DNA of 64,000 nucleotides from Talpa occidentalis (taxonomy: Eukaryota > Chordata > Mammalia > Eulipotyphla > Talpidae), in NCBI RefSeq assembly GCF_014898055.3, contig NW_026555331.1, positions 94,448,684 to 94,512,683 on the forward strand. The letters run 5' to 3'. This document shows positions 12,640-24,639 of this stretch, in pieces. The notes under the pieces are model-generated. The model was not told the origin of the DNA. It saw only the letters and a list, made by a program, of their open reading frames with translations, and searched no databases. Made by a program: the position numbers and the translations under genes. How positions within the stretch are numbered: the stretch's first letter is position 1; each line of letters starts with the position of its first letter.

Positions 12640-13080
12640 TATTCTTTTATCTAAATTTTTGTATTACTCTCCTATTCTTATTTTGGATTTGACCCCTTGA
12701 CTTGTTTTGGTCAGTGGAATGTCAGCAAGTGTTTTACAAACACAGAGGGTTGAAAGGCATTTGCAAGATTGCTTTAGTGTCTTTCTATCTATGTCATCTG
12801 ATGAGAAGTATGTCCAGGTTAGTAAATTAAAGACGTGGAGCAGAGCCAGCAGCACCAGTTTTCTCAAGGCCAGCCTATCTCAACCTAAGGTTGACAGATT
12901 CCTAGACCCATGAATCTGGTAGCCAAAATGAGCAGAACTCTGTGGCTAACCCCAGTTTATATCATGGAACTGCAGGCTTATGGGCTAGTAGACACTTATT
13001 TGTGTAAACCATTAAATTTTCAGGTGTCTTGTGATGCAGCATTGCAGTGTCAAGGGAAAGTTGATAAAACATTATATGCA
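12640..13080 (+). repeat. Old interspersed repeat, family not named
   Basis: Blocks such as GACCCCTTGACTTGTTTTGG with CAGTGGAATGTCAGCAAG, GACGTGGAGCAGAGCCAGCA, ATGAGCAGAACTCTGTGGCT and ACCATTAAATTTTCAGGTG occur in the order I know from a widespread mammalian repeat, probably LTR- or LINE-derived. I cannot name it reliably. The open frames across it on both strands (62-71 codons) are remnants or chance. Confidence 0.5.
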
Positions 13081-14617
13081 CTATGTTATTTTAGGTTCAA
13101 TTCTAACTTACGGCTCCAATTATAATTGAAAAGTCCAAAGTAGTATAGGAGAGTTATGGAAAACATAGGTATATGAATGAACATATTTAATGGGAAATAA
13201 ACATTTTTATTTGTTAGTAATTTTAAGCATTTAAATATGATTAAAACTTGATATAAATTTTAATCTATATTATTCCATTAGCATTATATATACTATGTCT
13301 AATAAAATCTGTATCTAAAAGCAAGACAAGTAAACATTAATATTGCAAATGCTATGTACAAATCTTAAGAATGATTTCATTCATTGACTTGTTTTTTAAA
13401 ACAACATTGTTGTCATTCTGCTGTATATAACTATAAATTAGCTATAATACACATCTACTATATAATATATGCATTTATGCAGTAAATAAAATAGTACAAC
13501 AAATATATAAACATATTTATCCCACTTCTAAAATATTACAGAGCATATTCTCCATTTCATAACATGCTAATTAGTTGAATATTTTCCAAGTATTTACTTA
13601 ATGTTATGAGTCTGTCTATAATTAAATATCCCCTTTATCAATATGATTTTAATGACTGACACATTATCATACACATAGAAGAAACATATGTACCTAGAAA
13701 TTCACTGTATAGACATATTAGTTATGGAGAGAAAAAATATATAAATATATATATATATTATATGAAAAGGAGAAAAATCCAAGAGGTAAACAAATATATC
13801 CCATATTTAAAATAGAAGATAAAATGAAAAAAGTAACTAGTAAATGAAATAGAGAAGGAAAGTCAGAGAAATAAGACAAAGACCAGGTTAGTGTGATGGC
13901 CTACAAGCTAGAGAAAACTGTGTTCCAAAAATAAGAAATGGTCCCCTGTGCTGGCTATTACTCAAAGTCTCTGACCTTCTAGGGAGCCTCATCCAGAAAG
14001 AGGTGGAACACACATTTTCCCTTCGGGAAAAAAAAGCACATAGAAGCCATATGTGATGAGGAGGGCAGTAAAACACTAAACACAACAGAACTCATGGAGA
14101 CCAGGCACGGGGAACTGTCTCCCTTTCCAGTGTATCATTCAGTTATTACCAGTGCCTTGGTCGATATAAAATGAGATTGTGGAAGTATGGTTGTTATTCA
14201 CATGTGGATTTAGAATGTGAAATTACAGAAATCTAGGATGGCTGAAGACAACAAGACATGCAGACAATGTTAACGAAGGAAGAAAAAAACATTTAAAGTA
14301 AGCATTGAATATCTTACTGTGTTCTAATTTAAAGATTTTAGGTGCCCATTATATAATGTGTCATGATACAGTGATAGAAAGTAGGGAAGAGACTGGACTT
14401 GATTAAGATGTTGAGAATCTGCTCAGAAGCTTTGTTTTTTGAATAAAACTTGATATGGAACCTAAATTACCTTTATAGCTTCTTCCCTTAGACAAATACA
14501 CATACAGAGTAAAATATGAATTTCGCAATCTAGCCCTGACTGAAAAAGATACAGTTTAATTCCAGTAATCTGGAGGTCGGAGAAAGAGGACTATTTTCTG
14601 GGAAATATACATAGCAG

Positions 14618-14883
14618 GGGCCTCCCTGATGGCGCAGGGGTTAAAGACACAGTGCTAGCAAGCTATCGCCTGCCACTGTTGCATGAGTTCAATCCCTAGC
14701 CAGGGAGCTAACTCACATGGTGCAGCAGACATCTCTTGCCTTGCCTACTGCTCCCCACAGCAGTGAATTTTAGTAGATCTGCCTGTTCTGCTCTCCACAA
14801 TCTCTGGTAAATCCTTTCATTTCCCTCACCTCTGGCTTACACACCAGTTCTTGTATGCATAAATAAATAAATCTTAAAAAAAA
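14618..14883 (+). mobile_element. tRNA-derived SINE, older subfamily
   Basis: Starts GGGCCTCCCTGATGGCGCAG, B-box-like GAGTTCAATCCC, body CAGCAGTGAATTTTAGTAGA, end CCAGTTCTTGTATGCATAAA with AATAAATCTTAAAAAA. The 16-bp target-site duplication GAAATATACATAGCAG (14,602-14,617) recurs at 14,884-14,899 with one mismatch. Confidence 0.95.
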
Positions 14884-16739
14884 GAAATATGCATAGCAGC
14901 AGGAAAAGACAGATGATGGAAGTTATAAAAATATGCTTTTCAAAGAGTAGGGAAATTTAGTGCAACAACCTGGGATGCAATCTTTTATAGAAATTATAAA
15001 CCACTTATCTGAAATGTGATTTCCTGAGGTTTTGGTTCAAATGTTCCAATGTACAATTCAGTTGTCCAACTTTTCTTATCAGTAGTCATATCTGAAAGAA
15101 CCTCTATTTAAGGGATTAAATGATCTCAGCTTTTTTTTTAAATGATAATACAAAAGATTGAAAAAAAAGGAAAGGAAATATGTTATAAGTAGTAGTTCTT
15201 AATGGATTAAAATTTTGACTAAAATGGCAGTTCCCATTCAACAACTATCTTATACTCATTAATATTATTGCAGCAACACTGAGAGTTTCCAGGAAGAGCA
15301 ATCAGTGTTAATGGACAGAAATAATTGAAAATAATTAAGTTAGAGCATATGCTCTTTTAAATCAAACAGGTCATTTTTGCCATCAGTGCAAACAGACAGA
15401 GAGACCATGTTATGGACAACATTTTTAGTCCAATATCCAATTGGAAAATCAAATCATTTCCTTTTTGGTTAGTTAAATCAGGTTTAATTTTTTTAATGTT
15501 TCAAAGACAAGTATATACTTTCATTACATTTAATGTGAGGCAATTCAAGTAGTAAACGTCTGATTTAGTTGATGGTATCATTCTCTTAATGTTTTATTTC
15601 TTTTCAGGATTGTTTCCTCGGGGCTTGACATTTTAGACACCACCACTATCACAAATTATAACAGAAAGTTTAAGCGGCAGCAGAAAAAGGAAAGTGTAGA
15701 ATAAAGGATAAAAACAAATTCAAAGGACCATTATACCCATTCCATCAGGATTATGGTCAGATTTATTTGGCACGTACGAGTTTATTCAATAGCCAATGTA
15801 TCATAGTGGGTAGATATGTGGAAAACTACTGTTAACTGTCACCCAAAGCAAATGATAATGGAATTTTTTTTGAAAAACCACATATTTTCATCTATGCATA
15901 TGCTTCTTAGTAATTTTTACTATAAATATGCCTATTTTTTTTTCTATTAGTACTGGTATCATGACAACAGATATGCCCTAAGATGTTTTTATATTTTTAA
16001 TTCCCTTTCATTCCCTCCTCTTAATTTTGACTTTTTAAAATGTTCACTTTTGGAACAGTAAATAACTGTATTTATTTTTGTGGCCAAATCAGCATGAAGT
16101 CATGGACTAATGTAAGTAATTTTATCAGAAAATTTGAATTGTCATAGTATAAACCTGTCATATTATAATAATATAAGTTGAGTCAACACAGTTAAAGTTT
16201 CTAAGTTGTTGGAGAAGTTTCAATCTTGCTCAAAAGTTCCCATGATGCCAGCAACATTTTCTTAAATCCAATGGGGTCAGACCCAGACATAATCTTCATG
16301 AATAACCTAATTCTTCTTTCAGGGTTAGAGATTTTTGCTGTCTACTCTCTTTTAAATGGTTGTCTTGCTAAAATCCTTTACAGGGAATAGAGCCATATCA
16401 AAAATTGAGTAGGAAGCCAAGATCAGGGTAAGAACTATAATGTTAATAGGTCTTAAGATGGCTGACTTCAATTCTACAGATTTTTATAGATCTAGATGAT
16501 ACAAAATTCTATAATTTTATGGCACTTTAGGAATTACTAAATTTTGCATATGACTATGTAATGATTATTCTCTCTTGAAAATAATTTAAAACAGAAAATG
16601 TAATGTTTCTGAAAAGCTACCAACAGCTCTTACCCCCAAAACTTTCTTTCTTGAAGTTTTCTTTCTTGAAAATTAAGCCCAGTTATTACTTTCAAAAGTA
16701 TTTAAACACAAATATTACGTTGAAAATTATGTTATCTAG

Positions 16740-16910
16740 AATATGGATCCTCCCACTCACGAGGCATGTGGCCTTAGGAATGTTACCTGGTTCTTTTCTT
16801 CATCTCCAAAAATGAAGATAAGAGTAGTTCTTACGTCAAGTTGTATAAATGAAAAACTATATATAAGGTTTTTAGCACAGTGCATAAGTTAGTAACTGCA
16901 AAGTGAGTAG
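16740..16910 (+). repeat. MIR SINE remnant
   Basis: Order of blocks matches MIR: CCCACTCACGAGGCATGTGG with CCTTAGGAATGTTACC, then TTCTTCATCTCCAAAAATGA, then AGTTGTATAAATGAAA and TTTAGCACAGTGCATA. Diverged. Confidence 0.6.
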
Positions 16911-17974
16911 TTCTGTGCTAGTAAGCTAAAAAAAAATATCTTACACTGCCTCTATAATCAATTATAAGAAAACAGCATGTTTCATTTATTTGTCTGTTTT
17001 TAGCCATCCATTCAGGAAAGTGACATTTTAAGTACTACTGCAAGCAGGTGAGTGAAATGAAAAGTCTGTCGGGGGGGAAAAGACCTATCAGGGGAATAAT
17101 TAGAGCCAAGAGTGCAAATTAGAGCATGCTGGATATATTTCAGGAACAGCAAAAAGCATTTGTTGCTGAAACAAATGAAAGAGGAGCTCAGTAAGACATG
17201 AAACAGGACAGAGAGAACCATATCATGTAGTGTCTCAGAGGCACTTGTAGGGACATTATTATATTTTGAAGAAAGTATTTCTCTTCATTTTAACTTATTC
17301 TAGACAATGGTGAGTTACAAAACTATGAGATGCTAATAGACTTTTTTTTAAACTTTGCATTGTAACACAAAAGCTTCAAATTAAAAAAAATACTGTAGCA
17401 TATATATATATATACACATATATATGTTGATTTTCAATGACACATGTTAATATATTATTTTTATAAGTAAATAATACATATGAAATCTTAGTTTAAAAAC
17501 AGTGCCAGGATCTTTTAAGAGAAATCAATCAGATAATTACTATATTATCCTGTTATATTTGTAAACTATTCTAATATAGATGATATAGAATCTAATGTAC
17601 TAAGAAGCTACTCATCTAAAAGATCACCAGAATCCTGAAGAAATAAGGAAAATTTCAGAATCTTAATTTCAAGGCAAATGTAGTGATTATTTTTAGTAGG
17701 TTATAATTAGCATATAAACTTTGTTTAAGTGATATCATGGTGATATGACCTCTGCTATCAAAATGTAAGGGTCAAAGAGTTATTTCTTCTTTCTACTAAT
17801 ATAGTAACATGACAGTGATACCCACCCACTCTCCATCGTTAAGTGAAATTGTGTGTTGATTTGGAACAATTCATAAATACCATAAGCTTTATAACGAAGG
17901 ATTAACTATATAGCAAGTCTTAGGGGAAATAATTAAAAGAAATATTGATTTAGCTTCTAGACTTCTAGGAAAGG

Positions 17975-18110
17975 CATAGTATAAAGGAAAAATAATTGGA
18001 CTAGGAGTAAAGAAAAATGCTCTTCTAATTATAGATAGCTAGACTACCTTTGGTAAGCTATGAACATTTATGGAGTTTTATGTATCTTTTGTGAAATTGC
18101 AAAGTAGAAA
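17975..18110 (+). repeat. Possible MIR remnant
   Basis: Weak match to the MIR core: AATTGGACTAGGAGTAAAGA, TTCTAATTATAGATAGCTAG, TTGGTAAGCTATGAACATTT. Strongly diverged. Confidence 0.35.
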
Positions 18111-18204
18111 GAAAATACTGGAAAAGTTACCCAAAATTCTCTACTGCTCTAAATTTGAAATTATCTAAAGGTTGTATGACAAGTTTAGATAAGCCAAATT
18201 TAGT

Positions 18205-18261
18205 TTATATACCCATGCCATTGATATTCAATGGGTATATAATGCCATTGAATTTCAATGC
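18205..18261. repeat. 12-bp inverted repeat overlapping a 20-bp direct repeat
   Basis: Arms TTATATACCCAT (18,205-18,216) and ATGGGTATATAA (18,231-18,242) are exact complements. The loop belongs to a direct repeat ATGCCATTGATATTCAATG (from 18,215) that recurs from 18,243 with two changes. Each repeat is itself nearly palindromic (CATTGA...TCAATG). Confidence 0.8.
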
Positions 18262-21220
18262 TCTCGAAACCCACATGATCAGTGCTTCAATGTATTGAAT
18301 ATCAAACATCGACTATGACACAAGAAAAGAAGCAAAGAAGAATAATTTGGCAATATAGAAATGTAACATCACATATAAAAAGAAGTTTAGAGGTAGTATA
18401 ATTTATGGGCAAAACTACTGGTTAATTTACTAGAAAAATTACCTCACAAGGACATGGTCTTTAAGATTTTTCTTTTCCTACATGTATGGGGACTAATTCT
18501 CTTATGCAGACTGTATCAGTGTTCCCAAAATGACTGTGGAAATTTCAGCTGTCACAAAAGAATTCAACAAAGAGTGGAATTTTATTTTGTCTTTACTTTT
18601 TCTTACAAACAGTGGATGATAGCCATGGCCAGAAATCCCCTTGCACATTTTCCCTCTTGTATGTTGGGCCAGAATTCAACGACATATCTGTACCTAACAT
18701 GAGTCATTGGCATGAAAATCAGATTATAATCATAGGCTTAGCTGAGCAAAACTAGCCAAAAGCATGTACATTTTGAAAGATATGGCCATCTCTTTAGTAT
18801 GTGACTATCCAGTGCCTGCTCAGAACTGGGTTGTGTTAATAAGAAAAACAAGAAGTGACTGTAAGTCCTACCTTATCTAATTTAAGAAAGAAGCATAGGA
18901 TCTACTCCATTCTTCATTCTTTTCTCTATACAAATTTACATTGACAGACATGTGAAACTGCTTTGCAATAGATATTATTGGGGAAATTTGACCTTCCTTT
19001 TCTTCATCAACGGTTTTTAAAACCCTTCGGAGTTTTGTTTTTTTAAGCAGTTATGAAAATCACTGTGATATTATTTAAGCTAGCAAATATGATTTACTGT
19101 CTTATCAATGCATGCTTATAGCTCCAGTTAAAATGATTTTGTTGAGAATGAGTATCCCCACTCACCCTGTGCTATACATTTATCCCATAAAATCTACATT
19201 AAAGGCTTATGATAAACTTCAACATGTCCAGTTAACATCATTTCCCATTAGATGATCATTGCATTTTAAAATATTTACTAAATTATTGCTTACCAGGTGT
19301 AAGGTAACACTTACTTACCAGAGATCTTCTCTATAAAATTTTGTTACTATTTTCCTCCAATACTAATACCCCTAACATTTACATTTTAATTTATAATTAA
19401 TTCTAATAAACCTAAATCATTTGCTATAAAGATGATATGCAATTTACTTAAATATTAACATAATTATTTACTTAAATTCCTCTACAAATCGTTATAAGAT
19501 AGCACGTCCTAATTTTCTTTGCCAGGGAAATCCATGAGCACCCGAGTAGTATAAAATATTTCTAATAGCAAACAATGTGAAATCACTTTGCAGAGCTCTG
19601 AGCCAATAAGGAGGTGTTGTGGATTATCATCTGGGCTTTACCAATCACACCATATGCAGACAGGTCAACATTTGCCACAACAAATCTGAGATGGAGAACG
19701 AGGTCATCATGAGTCTAATAACCAATTCTATTCTTAACTCTGTTAGTCACAAAAATATGATTAATGCAAAAAATGCAGGCTTGTTACCTGATTATTATCC
19801 CCTCTGGGTATGACATAATTCTGTCTGTCTCTTTACAAATATTTTCCATGTGTGATGTTGATCCAGTGCTCTGCCAAACACACCAGGAAGGCATTAAAAT
19901 CTTTTTTGCTCAAGAGAAAAAAAATTAGATTTATGCAAGCAGTGAAATGGAGATTTATATTTTTAAGTGCCACATGCCATTTTAGAGAGGGCTATGTTTT
20001 TTCCACATTGGACAACATAATCGTCCTGTAAGGGAGACGAGGGATAGCAAATGCAGTTATGAGGTGATCCTTCAAAGGGCAATGGCTCTTGGATCTGAAA
20101 ATGGGTTACTCAAAAAGTAACTTTCACATGATACATTTTGGGTTAGTTGAGCATAAATGATATGAAAAATCATTTTTAGTCCCATAAGCACTGAGCTGAG
20201 TTTCATCCTTAGCATCAAAGTCAAAAGTCAATGAGTAATGACGGTGGGAATGTTGGTCATAATCTCTCCCTCACAGAAAGCATTAAGTATGGTACAATTA
20301 CTGAAATTAAGGGGAAAGCTAAAGACAGAGGTGATGAATAAATTATGAAGAGTCTTCACATCAGCAGGTATGCATTATATTTTAATTCATACCACTTGAT
20401 AGTGATTGTATTTTTTAACTCAACTGCCACATAAAAGGCAAACTTGCCAGACAGCAGTGTTCTTAGTACATCCTAGGCCTTGAAGACAAATTATATGTAC
20501 TGATGAATATCATCTCATGTTATCATTTCCTTGAGACCCTAGTAAAGGTTTTCTTGCTTTGTGAAATCTGAACTTAAAATACTCATATAGAAGAACAGCC
20601 CATGAAAGTACGTGCATAATTTTCTGAATGTAAATAATGATTTATTAGAATGCGAGAAAAAGTTCCTGTGTAAAATGATGAAATAAAACAATATTTTATA
20701 TTGAAGTTTTTATTATCAATTAAGTAAATAAATTAAATTCAGGAAAATGTAAATATGCAAGTAAAATGATATGTTTGCACAACAGATTAAAAGTCATGGT
20801 TTCAGAATCATACTAAAAAAGGCAATATAAGTTTAACAAAATCCACCAAAATTTTATAGCCTTTGTCTTTCTAGTTTAATCAGGCAGAACAGAGGATGAA
20901 TAGGGCAAGAATATAAAATGGATTTGTTGATGTATATAAAGGAGAAGAGCTCTAAAAAATAATGCAAAATGGAGCAATAAATGAAGAATGGACCATCATA
21001 ATTCCTATGAATATTGAAATAATACAACAGATATATTTCCTATATGGTACAATTACTGTTGTTTCCAAGATCACAAAAATTTTGTAAAGAAATTTCTCAG
21101 TATCTGTAAAATCAAATAGTCTAATTTTTAAGAATACTTTTCCTATAGAAACACTTATATGTTTTACTTTTGCTATTTACAATTATTTTTCTATTCATTT
21201 TTTAAAATGTAAAAGTTACT

Positions 21221-21548
21221 GGGCCTCCCCGGTGGCACAGCAGTTGAGCGTTGGGTTGTGAAGCTGCTCGCAGCCTCCGCAGCACCAGTTCGATCCCTGG
21301 CTGCAGGGCAAGGGTCCCACATGGCGCGCAGAACTCTCCTGCCGCCTGCTGCTCCCCTCAGCAGTGTACTTCAGTTCTTCTGCCTGTTCTGCTCCCTGCT
21401 CTGGCTCTGGTGAATTCTCTCACCCTCCTGCGCTTCTGACTGTACCCAGTGCTTGTATGTATAAATAAACAAACAAACAAACAAACAAATAAATAAATAA
21501 ATAAATAAATAAAATAAATCTTTTAAAAAAAGTTTTAAAAAATAAAAT
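21221..21548 (+). mobile_element. tRNA-derived SINE, younger subfamily
   Basis: Starts GGGCCTCCCCGGTGGCACAG, B-box-like AGTTCGATCCC, younger-type end GCTTCTGACTGTACCCAGTG. A long tail of AAAC and AAAT units (21,466-21,513), AATAAATC, TTTT and A-rich sequence follows. The 16-bp target-site duplication AAAATGTAAAAGTTAC is exact at 21,204-21,219 and 21,549-21,564. Confidence 0.96.
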
Positions 21549-22657
21549 AAAATGTAAAAGTTACAAATAAATGCAATGAAGAAAATATGACCCACCCATA
21601 ATCACCCATGAAAACGTGTTTTTTTCTGATTATCCTGAAGGGAAGTTAACAAATGCTTTCAAAAAATGTAATATCATTGAATATTATGCTGTTTAGGCCC
21701 AAAGACAGGCCTGTCAAACATGCTTAATTATTGTTTTTGGTAGAGGCTGAAAGGTTTTGAAGAGTTCAATAGTTAATAAACTCAGTTAATATAATTTACA
21801 TTAATCAATTCATGTGCTTCATCTCAATCTATTAAATTGCTATCCAAGCTTCTCTCATCTAAAGAGATACAAGAAAAAAGCTAAGAGGATAATTGGCACA
21901 CATGATGCCAAAAGAGTTATTTAGTTAATTTGTCATTTTTCAAAATTGAAATGTACATACATTCATTATGGAATTTTAATTGAAATTAAAATTTCAAGTG
22001 AAAAAGAAACAATAAATGAGAATCAATATAGGAGAAACCTTAAAATTATCCCAAAATAAAAGAATTGCTGGCCTTCTAATATGAAATTTACTTGAACTCA
22101 GCTATATTATACTAAGAAAGCACATGTAAAAAAATTACCCATGTTTTGTTTCTATGACTGAGGAATTTTCAGTTATTTTGTTCATATCTTACTGAAAGAT
22201 ATATATATATATATATACCACATTCATATTTATCTATGTTTTTACATTTATGATAAAATTGCATTATAATCTATTACTAAAATTTAATAAAATGCTAAAA
22301 TATGAATAAGCAACAATTCGAAACAATAATAACTTATTGAAGATATTCTATGACAGACTATACCAGAAACTTCTCACAACCCAAAGATGAATAACATAAA
22401 TTACAACTTTTAGAGGTACATAACATATTCGGCCATTGAACTAGTCAGAAACAGTACCAGGACTGAACTCATTGGACTCAATTTGAATTCTATTTGACTC
22501 GATTTTGAATCCTTAGCAGTAATTGTATATTACCTTGCTAACTAATATCCTTGCCACTTTCATATGGTTTAAATTTCAATTTTTGAAAGATTTCATATAG
22601 GAAAGCCAACTATAAGGAGTTAACATTGTTATCATTTATTGTTTACATGCTATTGCC

Positions 22658-22709
22658 TTCCAAAATGATTGGAAGCATTTCCAAAATGATTGGAAGCATT
22701 TCCAAAATT
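22658..22709. repeat. 21-bp tandem duplication, about 2.5 copies
   Basis: The unit TTCCAAAATGATTGGAAGCAT (one base over 20 if run together: TTCCAAAATGATTGGAAGCA plus T) occurs at 22,658-22,678 and 22,679-22,699, and a partial third copy starts at 22,700. The unit holds a small TTCCAA/TTGGAA palindrome. Confidence 0.9.
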
Positions 22710-23213
22710 GGCAGTGCTAGCCAATTATAATGTTTCTAGCATTCTCAATAAAAGTGACAGAATAAAGACTTTATGTGTTTATACATCTATTTATGTATCT
22801 ACAAGAAGGTAAACTAAAGATGTAAAAAAATCACAAAATGATAAAGTATTCAAATCCAAGATTACATAAAGTCCAAGATACAGAAAAATAACCCCACCAA
22901 TATCTTGATGTTTGCACACAATTATTTCAAGAGACCATGCTTTCAATGAATTAGATATTAAGCATAAGATGATGAAAGGACAAAATTTCAAAAAAAAGGA
23001 AGATTGCAGATTTAGAGGAACAAAATCATGACCCAAACAGCATTATTACAAAATCAGTGAATTTGACACAAGGAAGAAGAAAAAAGTGGCTGAAATAAAT
23101 TACATAGAATATTGCTGAGCCTACTAAATATACTGGAAAGAATACAGGAGGTTCGATAAAGAAGATCCAACATCAGGTTAATTTGTGTCTCTAAGGTAGA
23201 CCACAGAAGACAC

Positions 23214-23240
23214 GTGTGTGTGTGTGTGTGTGTGTGTGTG
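23214..23240. repeat. (GT)n microsatellite
   Basis: About 13 uninterrupted GT units, directly beside the old repeat at 23,250-23,628. Confidence 0.97.
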
Positions 23241-23249
23241 CGCATCTTA

Positions 23250-23628
23250 AAATAATATATAAGGAATTGGTTCATGCAATTATGGAGATTAAAAAGCTCT
23301 ATAATCTACCATTTGAAAGATGAGGAACCAGGAAAAGTGTGTGGTGTAGTTACAGTTTGAGTCAAACGTTTGAGAACAAGGAGCATGGAGGATATGCTCT
23401 AAGGAGAGTAAAAGAGCTAAGAAAAAGAGTGAATTCTCCCTTCTTCAATATTTTTGTATATTTTGGCCCTCAAGATTGTATAATGCCTACCCATGTTGGA
23501 GGACCATTTGTTTTACTCAGTTTGATTCAAATGATAATCTCCAGAAATGCTCTCACTGAACCACACAGAAACATAATCTTAACACTCCTTGATGTAATCA
23601 AGTTGACACATAAAATTAACCATCACAA
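23250..23628 (-). repeat. Old interspersed repeat, same family as 47,600-47,980, opposite strand
   Basis: Blocks ATAAGGAATTGGTTCATGCA, ATTATGGAGATTAAAAAGCT, CCTACCCATGTTGGAGGACC, GTTTTACTCAGTTTGATTCA and CAAGTTGACACATAAAATTA with ACCATCACAA are typical of a widespread mammalian repeat. Its complementary form begins TGATGGNTAATTTT. The 119-codon open frame across it (23,339-23,698) is therefore not a gene. Family name not certain. Confidence 0.65.
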
Positions 23629-24612
23629 TCCTGTTGAAAACAACCAAGATAATGAACAAAATATTTTAAAAATCATTTTCTTCAAGTGTTTTGTTTAATT
23701 GGCCCCATAAGGAGAACATAGAGGCACAAAAGTGAAATGAGAACAGTGTGACTGATAAAGGCATACTGTGTTTCTCTTAGCAATTATAAGTGGTCCAGTT
23801 TTCTTCATCAATGTATACAGACTGAATCTGCAGTATAATCTGTAAATAATTAACTTTTTAAATTATTCTTTGGAATTTCCAGCTTTTACTAAGTAAGTAA
23901 AAATAGGAGCTTTGTTGTATATTTAAATGTGTTTGCAAATATAATGGCTTTCCTACTCATTTTTGTATTTTTTCATTTTAGAATTGCATTTCCAGTATCT
24001 GTAATTAGCACAGTTGAGTTCAGTGTTTTGTATGAATCCGGTAAATCTTCATGCTATTTATTACACGGAAAATTACATATAAAATATCAGTATTAAGTGC
24101 CAGATTTCTTTCAACTGATTATAAACTCTAAGTCCAGGTACTATTTTATATGTATATTATTCAGTATTTCATACACTCCTTATTTATTTACTTCTTTATT
24201 TGAAGTTGAAACATACTGTAACTAAGACATGTATTGAACTATGTTGATTTCTCTCTAAAGTGTTGATATTATTGTCTACTACGTTCTATTTCAATCAGCT
24301 CTTGACTTAAACACAAGACTACATATTATAAATATATGAGTCAGTTTTAGTTTCTGTTTAACTGATACTCATAGTAGAGAGCCAATGCAATTATCGAGAA
24401 AGTTAATGAAAATGCAAACTAGCCTGGCTAGAGAAAGATAAATTCCCTCAATTGCCTAATTTTTCATCTGCTTTGTTGTTTAGACACAGTTAAAGTACAT
24501 ATGAATGAGACAGTGATGACACTACTAAAGACGTGGTTTTGTTTGCTTTTACAGGGGAAATTACTGATAATCAGAATTGGCTGCGTTGTCAACAACATTA
24601 GAAAAGCAATTG

Positions 24613-24639
24613 CTGCTTAATTAATTTTTAATTAAGCAG
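24613..24639. repeat. Perfect 27-bp palindrome (12-bp arms, 3-nt loop)
   Basis: CTGCTTAATTAA (24,613-24,624), TTT, TTAATTAAGCAG (24,628-24,639). No gene context. Confidence 0.9.

Larger units (their letters stand above)
11741..14617. other. Non-coding stretch with old repeat remnants
   Basis: AT-rich. Contains a possible MER5-like fragment (about 12,420-12,485) and an unnamed old repeat (about 12,640-13,080), both listed separately, and an AT-rich low-complexity patch near 13,735-13,765. No exon or RNA gene is supported. Confidence 0.55.
14884..21220. other. AT-rich non-coding stretch with MIR remnants
   Basis: No gene is recognised. MIR remnants (16,740-16,910 and possibly 17,975-18,110) and a hairpin with direct repeats (18,205-18,261) are listed separately. 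A short TA/CA array lies at about 17,399-17,425. Remaining sequence shows no named element. Confidence 0.55.

Noticed and set aside
23339..23698. 119-codon plus-strand open frame
   Set aside because: Lies across an old interspersed repeat recognised from its blocks, so not a host gene.
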